From positions 1,922,001-1,986,000 of the forward strand of contig NZ_CP012529.1 of the NCBI RefSeq assembly GCF_001593285.1: a stretch of DNA of 64,000 nt, in the 5' to 3' direction. Below the pieces are notes generated by a model. The model was not told where the DNA came from, searched no databases, and was given only the letters and a program-made list of their open reading frames with translations. The position numbers were made by a program, and so were the translations under genes. This DNA comes from Psychrobacter sp. P2G3 (GTDB taxonomy: Bacteria; Pseudomonadota; Gammaproteobacteria; Pseudomonadales; Moraxellaceae). This document shows, piece after piece, positions 43,269-52,491 of the stretch. Each line of letters starts with the position of its first letter. Within the stretch, counting starts at the first letter, position 1.

Positions 43269-44003
43269 CTATGCAGGTTGATGCTTGGTTTCAGAGTCAA
43301 ACCCTAACGTATCACTCAACTGCTCATCACTTGTCTCTGCGCTTTGCACTGTCGTAGTAGGCAAATTAGTCAGTGGTAGATGAGCATCTGCTAGTAGCTG
43401 ATAATCGTAAAGCTCTTGAATCATAAGCCCAGCTTCAGTCTCAAATCTGGCATTAACATCTACAACTCGGCGCTGAAAATAACGGTAAGCTACTAGTGCT
43501 GGTATCGCAACAACCATACCTGCGGCAGTTGTAATCAATGCTTGCGAGACTCCTGCGGCAAGCAAGGTAGGATCTTGCATTGCACCATCTGTAATGGCTA
43601 AAAATGAAGATATAATGCCCAATACAGTACCTAATAGGCCAAGTAGTGGGGCAATTGCTCCTATCGTACCTAGCATATTGATATTTTTTTCCAATTGATG
43701 GATCTGTACGCTCGCTCTATTTTGCATATGCATAGTCATAGAGTCTAGACCATACTGACGATACATCAATCCCGTCGCTAAGATGTCACCTAATGGCGTT
43801 TTCTCTTTGACATTCATCAACTGGGTACGACCGATGTCACCGTTTTCACGTAGGCGGGTTATGAGCTGTTCACGTAGTCTACCAGGTACGATTTTGTTAA
43901 ACTGTAGCGTACTACTGCGCTCAATAATAATGATAAGCGCGACTATCGAACATACGACGATTGGCATCATTAACCAACCGCCTGCTTTTACCAATTCCCA
44001 CAT
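43269..44003 (-). CDS. exbB: MotA/TolQ/ExbB proton channel family protein
   Basis: A 244-residue membrane protein. It has an N-terminal helix (WLMMPIVVCSIVALIIIIERS) and two further helices, one in MLGTIGAIAPLLGLLGTVLGII and one in GVSQALITTAAGMVVAIPALVAYRYF. The segment LGLLGTVxGII with downstream ALxTTAxGxxxAIP is the MotA/ExbB signature. It forms the pentameric channel around ExbD. AGAGAG precedes the start. A Thr/Glu/Ser-rich C terminus of about 30 residues follows the last domain. Confidence 0.92.
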   Translation of the reverse strand: MWELVKAGGWLMMPIVVCSIVALIIIIERSSTLQFNKIVPGRLREQLITRLRENGDIGRTQLMNVKEKTPLGDILATGLMYRQYGLDSMTMHMQNRASVQIHQLEKNINMLGTIGAIAPLLGLLGTVLGIISSFLAITDGAMQDPTLLAAGVSQALITTAAGMVVAIPALVAYRYFQRRVVDVNARFETEAGLMIQELYDYQLLADAHLPLTNLPTTTVQSAETSDEQLSDTLGFDSETKHQPA

Positions 44004-44118
44004 AATGACTCTCTTGTATATCGTTTGAAACGCTCAAAATCTTGCGACTATTACATAATGAAAGCCACGCATAATATAACGCGCATAATAGCAAAAGGCT
44101 TTTAGACTTAATAAGTAT

Positions 44119-44144
44119 GTTATTCAAGCACGTTATTTAAGTAC
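44119..44144. repeat. 13-bp tandem duplication between parB and exbB
   Basis: GTTATTCAAGCAC is followed directly by GTTATTTAAGTAC and a partial third copy. It lies just past the parB stop in the 159-base spacer. The function is unknown. Confidence 0.5.
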
Positions 44145-44162
44145 GTTGGTCTAATGAGTGTA

Positions 44163-45308
44163 TTAACGTTGCGCTTCTAGATGTTTTATTAACGCTGATA
44201 ACTCATCTTGGTTGTGAAAAAATATCTCCACACTACCCTGACCATCTTTTTTATGTTTAAGCTTTACTTCTGCTCCCAACATATCTGTCAGGCGCTGTGT
44301 TAAACGTTCAGCATCATGAGACTGTGATTGTTCAGTACGATCAGCTTTAGGTGCAGGATTTAAGATTGACTTAACCAGCTTCTCAGCCTCCCGTACAGTC
44401 ATCCCACCATCAATTATTTTCTGTGCAATGATAGGCTGCTGTTCAGAAGATAAGGCAAGCAGTGTACGCGCATGACCCATATCTAAAGCACTGTTCGCTA
44501 AATGGTCTTTTACCGTATCGTGCAGCTGATTGAGACGCAGTAAGTTCGAAACTGTCGTTCGTGCTTTACCGACTACATCTGCAATCATTGCATGACTCAT
44601 GCCAAATTCAGTATGAAAGCGCTGCAATGCCGCAGCTTGCTCAATCACTGACAAATCTTCGCGTTGAATATTTTCAATCAGCGCTAATGCAATAGCTAGT
44701 TCGTCCGATAATGCGCGTTCAATTGCTGGAATAACCGATTTACCTGCCATTTTTGCGGCACGCCAGCGTCGCTCACCAGCGATAATTTCATGAGTGACAT
44801 CTGCTGTACTTTTATCTTCGTTTGCCAATAGTGGCCGAATAACAATAGGCTGCATGATTCCATGCTGCTCAATAGAAGATGCTAGCTCTGCTAGTGCTGT
44901 TTCGCTCATATCGCGGCGCGGTTGATATTTACCAGCTTGCAATTGTGTCACCGCGATTTGCACCAAACTTATCTGATCTTCAGACGTATTACTATCGATA
45001 CTCTCATTAGCTGTTCTAGTACTATTTTTAGCATGGTGGCGGATTTTTGTGCTGTTGCGGATAGTACGTGGTGCACGACTACTTGCACCAGTAACGGCTT
45101 TTGCACTGGTTTTCGCAGGATCATTATTGACCTGTGTAGCAGATAAGTCTGGTATTTGAGCAATAGACTTAGCATCAACCGTTGCGTCGATATCACGCAC
45201 AACGGTATCGTCTTGCAAAGCAGAGGCGGTAATTTGCTTTTCTTTTTTGATTGATCCTAATAAGGCATCTAAACCTCGATTGGAAGCCAATCCTCGTTTT
45301 TTCGCCAT
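44163..45308 (-). CDS. parB: Chromosome partitioning protein ParB
   Basis: A 381-residue ParB/Spo0J CTPase that loads at parS sites. MAKKRGLASNRGLDALLG is the ParA-interaction start. A disordered segment of about 85 residues follows. YQPRRDMSETALAELASSIEQHGIMQPIVIRP is the ParB-N domain with GERRWRAAK (the nucleotide-binding motif). The helix-turn-helix is SHAMIADVVGKARTTVSNLLRL, and a dimerisation domain ends the protein. It follows parA by 138 bases. The disordered segment is longer than in Pseudomonas ParB (290 residues). Confidence 0.95.
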   Translation of the reverse strand: MAKKRGLASNRGLDALLGSIKKEKQITASALQDDTVVRDIDATVDAKSIAQIPDLSATQVNNDPAKTSAKAVTGASSRAPRTIRNSTKIRHHAKNSTRTANESIDSNTSEDQISLVQIAVTQLQAGKYQPRRDMSETALAELASSIEQHGIMQPIVIRPLLANEDKSTADVTHEIIAGERRWRAAKMAGKSVIPAIERALSDELAIALALIENIQREDLSVIEQAAALQRFHTEFGMSHAMIADVVGKARTTVSNLLRLNQLHDTVKDHLANSALDMGHARTLLALSSEQQPIIAQKIIDGGMTVREAEKLVKSILNPAPKADRTEQSQSHDAERLTQRLTDMLGAEVKLKHKKDGQGSVEIFFHNQDELSALIKHLEAQR

Positions 45309-45394
45309 GATTACCTATCCTCTAACGCTAAAATAAAAGCCAAATGGTTGTTAATAAGTACTTACTGATAAATATGGTATCTAATGCTTTATTG

Positions 45395-45422
45395 GCTAGC
45401 TAGTGTCTATTCACTTGCTAGC
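45395..45422. other. Intercistronic hairpin between parA and parB
   Basis: GCTAGC and the inverse GCTAGC, with AGTG/CACT inside, form a hairpin about 25 bases after the parA stop. No U-run follows on the minus strand, so it is more likely an mRNA-stability or attenuation element than a terminator. Confidence 0.4.
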
Positions 45423-45446
45423 TTTTACGACAGTGACTGGCGTCTG

Positions 45447-46226
45447 TTAGCAGCTCTGTTTGATAACTTCAGCTGCTAATTTTTGATACGCGCGCGCACC
45501 TTTTGACCACCTCTCATACGCAATTACTGGTAGACCGTGCGCGGGCGCTTCTGCCAAGCGAATGTTTCTTGGAATGTGGGTTTTATACATAATATCGCCA
45601 AAGTGAGCCTCAAGTTCACCGGATACATCGCGGGCTAGCGTGTTACGTGCATCGAACAATGTTCTTACCACACCACGAATATACAGCTTAGGATTAAGCT
45701 CAGTTAAGCGCTCAATTGTCTGTGATAAATCGGCTAGACCTTCCAATGCATAATATTCACACTGCATAGGAATAATGACGCTATCGGTTGCCACCAAAGC
45801 ATTGATCGTTAGTAAGTTTAAACTGGGTGCACAATCCATAACGATATAGTCGTAATGCCCCTCTTTGGAGCTAACTTGCGCATCGACTAAATGAGTCATT
45901 GCTTTCTTTAATAGCTCATGACTATTGGTTTGACCCATCAAGGTAACGTCCATACCTGCCAGCTCACGATTGGCTCCGATAACATCGAAACCTGCTGGGC
46001 TCATAACAGTAGCATCCTGCAGTGAAACGCCATCGAGTAAAACATCTGCTATTGTCAGCTCTAAATTGTTTTTATCTAGACCAGTGCCACTAGTAGCATT
46101 ACCTTGTGGGTCTAAGTCAATCAGCAGTACGCGTTTACGCTTTGCAGCTAAGCTAGCAGTCAAATTTACTGCCGTCGTCGTTTTTCCAACGCCGCCTTTT
46201 TGATTCGCAATTGCTATGATTTCCAT
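45447..46226 (-). CDS. parA: Chromosome partitioning ATPase ParA (Soj)
   Basis: A 259-residue deviant-Walker ATPase. IAIANQKGGVGKTTTAVNLTASLA is the signature with both lysines, VLLIDLDPQGNAT is the A' motif, and YDYIVMDCAPSLNLLTINAL the Walker B. The ATG at 46226 is chosen over an upstream TTG (46238), which has no ribosome site of its own. The chromosomal order rsmG-parA-parB is the usual origin-proximal arrangement of proteobacteria, so this window may lie close to oriC; mnmG, atp and dnaA are not seen here. Confidence 0.95.
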   Translation of the reverse strand: MEIIAIANQKGGVGKTTTAVNLTASLAAKRKRVLLIDLDPQGNATSGTGLDKNNLELTIADVLLDGVSLQDATVMSPAGFDVIGANRELAGMDVTLMGQTNSHELLKKAMTHLVDAQVSSKEGHYDYIVMDCAPSLNLLTINALVATDSVIIPMQCEYYALEGLADLSQTIERLTELNPKLYIRGVVRTLFDARNTLARDVSGELEAHFGDIMYKTHIPRNIRLAEAPAHGLPVIAYERWSKGARAYQKLAAEVIKQSC

Positions 46227-46457
46227 ACACTTACTCAATTTGATTAGGGTCTATTACTGATTTCCACTCTGACAGTCTTTAACTCTAAATTTTTATTATC
46301 ATGTTTCACAAAAAATCTGATAGTCATTTTAATATATTATAGATGCGATAACGAATGAAAACCTTGCGAACACTAGACTAATTATTTCATGCATTATTTC
46401 TAATTTGAGTCCAATTAGCTACGTTAATTGTTTCATAGCTACTCAGGTGCTCATAGC

Positions 46458-47186
46458 TTAGACATTTTTGGAAGATAATTCAATTAAATGACGACTATCA
46501 TATAAACGTGGCACTTTAAGCTCAATCGTTTTAATTTGCCATTCCTGATTTAGCGCCTGTAGCTCATCATCGGTTGGCGCTTTGCCTTTCATCGCACATA
46601 ATTGCCCCCCCTTTGCCAAACGTGGCTCTGCAACTTCGACAAAGTCTATAAGGCTTGCGAACGCTCTAGAGGTGACCACTTCATAGCTAGTCTCATGCGC
46701 TTCGATACGCGAAGCAATCGGTTGCACATTGCTCAAACCAAGCTCACTACTAATTTGCTTAATAAAGCGAATTTTTTTCTGATTACTATCAAGTGCGGTA
46801 CATTGGCGCTCAGGCTGACAAATCGCGATAATAACAGCAGGCAACCCTGCTCCCGTACCAATATCTAGCAGTGACCCTGACGGCAAATGCGGTATAATAG
46901 CCAAACAATCGATGACATGTTTGACCAAAGCCTCTACCGGATCAGTAATGGCGGTCAGATTATACGCTTTATTCCATAATAAAAGCTGGTCTAAGTATAA
47001 TAATAACGTGCGCTGCTGCATGCCACTTAGTGATAAACCGAGCTCTTGCGTTGCTTGTGCTAATATATTCGCAAGCGTTGGCAACTGCGACCCAAGCTTT
47101 GTAAAGCCAGTCGGATCAACATTGATATTATCCGTGCTAGTAGAAGGTGAAGAAGTTTTAGCAGAAGCTGACATACGACGAATCAT
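46458..47186 (-). CDS. rsmG: 16S rRNA (guanine-527-N7)-methyltransferase
   Basis: A 242-residue SAM-dependent methyltransferase (GidB). LLLWNKAYNLTAITDPVEALVKHVIDCLAI is the family entry, SLLDIGTGAGLPAVIIAI the SAM motif, and VVTSRAFASLIDFVEVAEPRLAKGG the C-terminal motif. A Ser/Thr-rich leader of about 30 residues precedes the core. The start is uncertain: ATG at 47186, or Met5 (47174). It modifies G527 of 16S rRNA; loss gives low-level streptomycin resistance in other bacteria. It is divergent from the Lon-family gene. Confidence 0.95.
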   Translation of the reverse strand: MIRRMSASAKTSSPSTSTDNINVDPTGFTKLGSQLPTLANILAQATQELGLSLSGMQQRTLLLYLDQLLLWNKAYNLTAITDPVEALVKHVIDCLAIIPHLPSGSLLDIGTGAGLPAVIIAICQPERQCTALDSNQKKIRFIKQISSELGLSNVQPIASRIEAHETSYEVVTSRAFASLIDFVEVAEPRLAKGGQLCAMKGKAPTDDELQALNQEWQIKTIELKVPRLYDSRHLIELSSKNV

Positions 47187-47471
47187 CCAGTTTTGGCATG
47201 TGAACCTTTTATTTTATCATGCAGGCTGCATATTGAATAGTTGCAGATTGCGCTAATGTCCGTCATCTTATACTATCTTCGCTAGCATTGAGGTTTTATT
47301 CTTCCTTTCTACCATTAAATATGGCTTTGGATATAAGCGCAGTTTTATCATTGTTGGTTTAAAGATTCATATCTACATGATACAAAACTGCGTCTAATGA
47401 CTGATTAAAAATGTTAAGACATCTTGTAAGATGTATCTATTAAATTATTCACTTTCTTCAACTTCTATAAG

Positions 47472-50288
47472 ATGACTTACCATACGCCTATGACCGAACA
47501 GCCCATTGCTCCTAACATGCAAACTTCAGAAGATACCGACTTAATGATTGCGACTACTATTGTGACAGACAAGGTATCAGTAAAAACAGATACTGCAGAA
47601 GACAAACAGGATATCTCATCACCCCATCCAATATTCGAAGCGGTTAATCAACGCTGCCTTATCACCGCTAAGCAGCTAAAGCGTTATAGTGCTGCTAGTA
47701 ACTTGCCTACTGATACACGTACTGCACCAGATTTAGATATTAGCTTTGGGCAGCAGCGTGCGCTCAAAGCCTTGCACACTGCACTTGATATCAAAGCTAG
47801 CGGCTATCATGTCTTTGCAGCTGGTGAAAACGGGCTTGGTAAACGCACAGTTATTAGTCGTCTATTACAGCGTATTGCTATGGATGCACCAACGCCAAAT
47901 GATTGGGTTTATGTACACAATTTTACTGACCCTCGTACGCCTTTAGCAATGCACTTACCTGCTGGACAAGCGGTAGTGTTACAGCAGCAAATCAATGATT
48001 TATGGTTACAGGCAAAAAAACGTTTGAGCCAACGTTTTCGTAGTGATCAGTATCAAAGCAAAATAGAAGCGATCAAAAACGATACTCATCAAAAAGAAAG
48101 CCTTGCTTATGATGCCCTAAACGCTGAAGGTAAACAGTATGATTTGGCGCTGACGTTTCGCTCGTTCGATAATAAAGCGATGTTTGTACATCCAAGCCAA
48201 CTGCCAGTAGATGAAAATAATAAAACAACATTTGCCACTTCTATATCTGCGTCCACTAATATACCTGAAAATAATGAGGCCATAGATAGGGCTACAATAA
48301 ATCATGATTCAATAGAAAACAGCCCTGACACTACCAATCTAACAGACATTAACACGCAGAGTGACTATGAGTCTGAGCTGAGTAATTTTACGCAAAAAAA
48401 CCACATGCAAAAGCGACTTAGTCAACTGACCATTGCCTTAGAACAACTAGAAGATGAGGCCAATGACGCCATAGAAGATCTACATCGCAATATTGCCCGC
48501 CGAGCCCTACAACCTTTATTTACACCTATACGTGAGCAGTTTGCCGAACTCCCAGCTATCGTTACTTATCTTGATGCGATATTTGCTGACATGGTTACCC
48601 ATGTAGAGCGTATCGTTAATGGTGATGATGAAGAGTTTGTCACTGCCGTACTGGCAACAACTCCTAGCCGATATGCAGTCAATGTCATGGTTAGTCATGA
48701 GCCTGAAAGCGGCGCACCTGTCATATTTGAAGACTTGCCGACTCACCTTAACTTGTTAGGACATGTCGAGCAAATTACTCAGTTAGGTACCGTGACAACT
48801 GATGTCAGTATGATACGTGCCGGCGCACTACACCGAGCAAATGGCGGATATCTGTTATTAGAAGCCAGCCATGTACTTGAGCACCCTTACGCTTGGCAAG
48901 GTCTAAAACGTGCCCTACAATCACGTAAAATTAAGCTATCTAGCCTTGAGCAAATGTTGACGTTAACAGGCAGCTTGTCATTAGCACCTGCTCCAATTGA
49001 CCTTGATATTAAAGTAGTTTTGCTCGGAGAAGCAGATTTATATTATGAGCTATTAGAGCTAGAACCAGAGTTTGATGCGGTATTCAAAGTTCGTGCCGAC
49101 TTCCATGATGATGTCACTCGCACACCTGATCATGAGCTGGCCCTCGTTGCCAAAATGGCAGATATTATTGATTATGCAGACCTTTATCCTTTTGATAATA
49201 GTGCGCAAGCGGCACTTCTTGAACATCTAAGCTTACAGGCTGAAGACCAAGATCGTCTAAGCCTACACAGTGACCGTCTCATTAAGCTCTTGCATGAGTC
49301 CAATCGCCACGCACGTCTTACTGGAAACAACATCGTCGATGCGAGGCATGTCGCTCAAGCTATTAGCGATATGGATGAACGTTCAGGCTACTTGCGCGAT
49401 TTGTATTGGGATGAGCTCAAAAACGGTCAACAGCTGATCAACACTCAAGGTGAGGCCGTCGGACAGGTCAACGCCTTGACTGTCGTCAGCTATGCTGATA
49501 GTGAATTTGGCATGCCAGCACGTCTTACTGCTGTGATTCAGCCTAATATTGGTGCTGGTGAGATTCTCGATATTGAACGTGATGTCGATTTGGGCGGCAG
49601 TTTACATGCGAAAGGCATGTTAATTATGACCAGCTACTTGCGTGCTCTATTTAGCCAACATCATTCACTGAATTTTAGTGCCTCTCTAGCCTTTGAACAA
49701 AGCTATGCTCATATTGATGGCGATAGCGCGACAGTTAGTGAAGCTTGTGCGCTCCTCTCGGCCTTAGCCAACGCGCCTATTAATCAGTCCTTCGCTATCA
49801 CTGGCTCAATGAATCAGCTGGGAGAAGTACAAGCAGTCGGTGGTATTAACGCTAAGATTGCTGGTTTCTTCGATGCTTGTCGCGAGCAAGGTATGACGGA
49901 GCAACAAGGCGTCGTTATCCCAATGGCCAACGTCAAACAGTTAATGCTGCGTGACGACATTATCGCAGCAGTCGAAGCAGGTAGCTTTCATATTTATGGT
50001 GTGAACACGATTAATGAGGCCTTGACACTGATGACAGGCCTACCCATTGATACGATGAATAAAAAAGGTCGTTATCGTAAGGACACTCTATTTGGCAAAG
50101 TCTTGCAGCGTTTGATGTTGTGGGATGAAAATCAAGATACAGATGATGTTATTGACGATAAAAAGTCAAAAAAGAAAGCCAAAAAGAAGCGAAAAGCCAA
50201 ACGTCAAAAAAAAGATGATAAGAAGAAAGATCAGTATAAAAAAGACAATAGCAAAGAAAGCATAATTCGTGATGGAATTGAACAGTAG
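47472..50288 (+). CDS. Lon-family ATP-dependent protease (LonB/YcbZ-like) with Lys-rich tail
   Basis: A 938-residue protein of the AAA+ Lon-like group found in E. coli as YcbZ. AAGENGLGKRT is a modified Walker A, as usual for this branch. VMVSHEPESGAPVIFED and HRANGGYLLLEA mark the AAA core, and TVVSYADSEFGMPARLTA begins the protease domain. The catalytic Ser752 is in DGDSATVSEACALLSALA and Lys795 in INAKIAGFF. An inserted disordered stretch of about 60 residues (about 253-315) interrupts the N-terminal half. The C terminus ends in about 60 residues dominated by Lys (KKSKKKAKKKRKAKRQKK). Met7 is an alternative start. It is likely a soluble cytosolic protease with unknown substrates. Confidence 0.9.
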   Translation: MTYHTPMTEQPIAPNMQTSEDTDLMIATTIVTDKVSVKTDTAEDKQDISSPHPIFEAVNQRCLITAKQLKRYSAASNLPTDTRTAPDLDISFGQQRALKALHTALDIKASGYHVFAAGENGLGKRTVISRLLQRIAMDAPTPNDWVYVHNFTDPRTPLAMHLPAGQAVVLQQQINDLWLQAKKRLSQRFRSDQYQSKIEAIKNDTHQKESLAYDALNAEGKQYDLALTFRSFDNKAMFVHPSQLPVDENNKTTFATSISASTNIPENNEAIDRATINHDSIENSPDTTNLTDINTQSDYESELSNFTQKNHMQKRLSQLTIALEQLEDEANDAIEDLHRNIARRALQPLFTPIREQFAELPAIVTYLDAIFADMVTHVERIVNGDDEEFVTAVLATTPSRYAVNVMVSHEPESGAPVIFEDLPTHLNLLGHVEQITQLGTVTTDVSMIRAGALHRANGGYLLLEASHVLEHPYAWQGLKRALQSRKIKLSSLEQMLTLTGSLSLAPAPIDLDIKVVLLGEADLYYELLELEPEFDAVFKVRADFHDDVTRTPDHELALVAKMADIIDYADLYPFDNSAQAALLEHLSLQAEDQDRLSLHSDRLIKLLHESNRHARLTGNNIVDARHVAQAISDMDERSGYLRDLYWDELKNGQQLINTQGEAVGQVNALTVVSYADSEFGMPARLTAVIQPNIGAGEILDIERDVDLGGSLHAKGMLIMTSYLRALFSQHHSLNFSASLAFEQSYAHIDGDSATVSEACALLSALANAPINQSFAITGSMNQLGEVQAVGGINAKIAGFFDACREQGMTEQQGVVIPMANVKQLMLRDDIIAAVEAGSFHIYGVNTINEALTLMTGLPIDTMNKKGRYRKDTLFGKVLQRLMLWDENQDTDDVIDDKKSKKKAKKKRKAKRQKKDDKKKDQYKKDNSKESIIRDGIEQ

Positions 50289-50550
50289 TGATTGGGATTC
50301 AATATCGTTCTTCTAAAGAACACTCTTTGCTCATATTTTTAGATAAAACTTTTAGAAAATTGCCAGATGATTGAACCCTAAAAGCTGCATTTAAACTTCC
50401 TAGACGCTACGGCTATTTTCTGCGATGATAAATGTCTTCGATGCTGAGCAAGCAAGATACGCTTTAATATGATACTGTTTTTAGTATGACACCCTGTAAT
50501 CGATAATATCGATTCAACATTATGACAGACTCTATATAGGTTATCTCTTA

Positions 50551-51687
50551 ATGACTGTGCAAAACGCTAACGCAACAGACGGATCTACCTCCAATGCTCA
50601 GGATATACAGGAAGATAAGCCTTCCGTATCATCTACTGAGGAGGCTGACAATGTGGCTGCCGATACAGCAGCTAGCCGTCATGGGGCAGCGACTACTGCG
50701 CGTCAATGGCAAGTACTCTCACAGCTTCAGCGTAACCGTTGGGTTGGTACGACGCATATCTATGAACAGCTTAAGCTTGCAGGATTTGATATTAGCTTAC
50801 GTACGGTACAAAGAGACTTAAATGCTTTGGCTAAACGCTTCCCAATTGAGAAAAATAATGCCAACCCGCAAGGCTGGCGCTGGAAAGATGACGCGCCACT
50901 ACAAAGCCTGCCACATATGAATCTATCGCAAGCGGTCGCCTTTAATATGGTCGAGGCCAATCTCACTCAGCTACTTCCTCCTGCTATTTTAGATGAGTTA
51001 TTTCCCTGGTTTGACTTGGCACGGCGACAGCTTAAAAATAGTAAAGTCACGCATTCTTGGATTGATCGTGTACGCATTGAGACTGCAACTCAGCCGTTGA
51101 TTGCCCCGCATATTGATTTGGACAGTAAAGATAATATTTATCATGCTCTGTTTTATCAATTACAAGTCAAAGCCTGTTATACACGCAGTAATAAGTCAGA
51201 GGCTAGCGAATATATATTGAACCCTATTGCTATCATTCAGCGTGGCGTAATTATTTATTTGCTAGCGACTCGTACTGATGATCCAGAAGCTATTATCCGC
51301 ACTTTTGCCCTGCATCGATTTGCTAGTGTGGAGATACTTAAAAGCACAGCACTAACACCACAGAACTTCCATTTGGATAGCTATTTGGACGCTGGTAGCA
51401 TGGGCTTTACTCATCCATTATTGAGCCAATTGCCTGATCACGGTAAAAATACCGCGATTGAGCTAAAATTTACTACGAGAGCTGGTAAAAGCCTGACTGA
51501 AAGCAAGCTTAGTGATGATCAGACAGTAATGTTCAACGACGATGACACCTTAACTATCCATGCGACAGTTAATCTAACGTCACAATTGGTCTGGTGGCTA
51601 CGTGGTTTTGGCAAAGGTTTATTGGATGCCAAGCCGCAACTTCTTCATCAAGTAGTGTTGGATAAACAACTAGATGATGAGCAATAG
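50551..51687 (+). CDS. WYL-domain transcriptional regulator (YafY-like)
   Basis: A 378-residue protein. After a leader of about 45 residues comes a winged helix-turn-helix (WQVLSQLQRNRWVGTTHIYEQLKLAG..ISLRTVQRDLNALAKRF), the DeoR-like domain of this family. A WYL domain follows in which the eponymous motif reads IYL in RGVIIYLLATRTDD. A C-terminal WCX-like domain (SLTESKLSDDQTVMFNDDDTLTIHATVNLTSQLVWWLRGFG) closes it. WYL proteins sense nucleic-acid-like ligands and often regulate stress or defence genes. The start has only a weak TAGG site. The TerD-family gene begins 43 bases downstream, so the pair is likely one transcript. Confidence 0.88.
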   Translation: MTVQNANATDGSTSNAQDIQEDKPSVSSTEEADNVAADTAASRHGAATTARQWQVLSQLQRNRWVGTTHIYEQLKLAGFDISLRTVQRDLNALAKRFPIEKNNANPQGWRWKDDAPLQSLPHMNLSQAVAFNMVEANLTQLLPPAILDELFPWFDLARRQLKNSKVTHSWIDRVRIETATQPLIAPHIDLDSKDNIYHALFYQLQVKACYTRSNKSEASEYILNPIAIIQRGVIIYLLATRTDDPEAIIRTFALHRFASVEILKSTALTPQNFHLDSYLDAGSMGFTHPLLSQLPDHGKNTAIELKFTTRAGKSLTESKLSDDQTVMFNDDDTLTIHATVNLTSQLVWWLRGFGKGLLDAKPQLLHQVVLDKQLDDEQ

Positions 51688-51730
51688 TCAAATTAACTAA
51701 TAAGAAACTTAAGCATCAACAAGGAATACC

Positions 51731-52390
51731 ATGCCATCCACTGCCTCATTACCCCTACTTTCAGAAAGCTTAAGCGCTTTAGGCTTAACGGCCGATATGT
51801 TGTTTTTTTCGCTAAATTATGAGTTTACTAAAACCGAACCTAAAGGCATGATGAAGCGCTTTAAAAAAAACCAAAGTGCGATTGATATCGATATTGCTTG
51901 CGTACTATACGATGATAATTGTACGATTAACGATATTGTATGGTTTAAACAACTGCGTGATAAAGCTGAGTCTGTCTGTCATCAAGGCGATAGTCTTAAT
52001 GGAAAAGATCGTGGCGAGCAAGCCTTATATGATGCACCAGTAGATCAGGAGCAAATTCGTCTTTATCTAGACAAGATTCCTGCTCATATTAGCCATATTG
52101 GTCTGCTTGCTAGCTCATACTATGGACAGCCATTAGGCAAAGTAAAAGCAGGTGAAGTACATCTTAGCGATGACGAAGGTAACCGTGCTTTTGAGGTTAA
52201 TTTAAAGCAAGTTCCGCGCGACTGTAGTGCGATTTGGATTGCTAGTTTGCGCCGCCAAATAGATGATTGGCATCTCACTCTACAAAACTTACCGCTTTCT
52301 GAAAATGACTTACAAAAAGCAGCTCAACAAGTCGCGCATGAATTAGCACGTTCTTTACCTATCCTCTCACCGCAAATTTTGCCCACTTAG
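51731..52390 (+). CDS. TerD-family stress protein
   Basis: A 219-residue protein of the TerD/CABP1 fold. IDIDIACVLYDDNCTINDIVWF is the first strand pair with acidic Ca2+-ligand positions. HQGDSLNGKDRG corresponds to the GDNLTGxG metal-binding loop of TerD. DKIPAHISHIGLLASSYYGQPLGKV and GNRAFEVNLKQVP follow the family order. The Ca2+ site looks partly degenerate. A typical ter cluster (terZABCDEF) is absent, so tellurite resistance should not be inferred. AAGGAA precedes the start. It is cotranscribed with the WYL regulator and closed by a bidirectional terminator. Confidence 0.82.
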   Translation: MPSTASLPLLSESLSALGLTADMLFFSLNYEFTKTEPKGMMKRFKKNQSAIDIDIACVLYDDNCTINDIVWFKQLRDKAESVCHQGDSLNGKDRGEQALYDAPVDQEQIRLYLDKIPAHISHIGLLASSYYGQPLGKVKAGEVHLSDDEGNRAFEVNLKQVPRDCSAIWIASLRRQIDDWHLTLQNLPLSENDLQKAAQQVAHELARSLPILSPQILPT

Positions 52391-52405
52391 CTGAGAATTA
52401 TAGAT

Positions 52406-52442
52406 AAAAAAGCTGGCGATCTTGTAGGTCGCCAGCTTTTTT
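52406..52442. terminator. Bidirectional terminator between the TerD and channel genes
   Basis: A 14-base left arm beginning with six A (AAAAAAGCTGGCGA) pairs with TCGCCAGCTTTTTT around a 9-base loop. The A and T runs let it serve both converging genes. Confidence 0.9.
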
Positions 52443-52491
52443 AGTTTTCGATAGTTGTCGTTTTACCGTATGACTTTACGTCAATTTTTTT

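Noticed and set aside
46302..46309. TGTTTCAC half of a possible parS site upstream of parA
   Set aside because: The second half (GTGAAACA) is missing; what follows is AAAAAAT, so this is not a usable parS palindrome.
50400..50465. Possible fourth, decayed copy of the 73-bp repeat (TTCTGCG...GAGCAAGCAAGATA)
   Set aside because: Only the short GCAAGCAAG word and a loose TTTTCTGCG match, with no terminal inverted repeat; similarity is within chance for AT-rich DNA.
51731..52390. Tellurite-resistance operon
   Set aside because: Only one TerD-family gene is present with a degenerate Ca2+ loop; no terZABC partners are seen.
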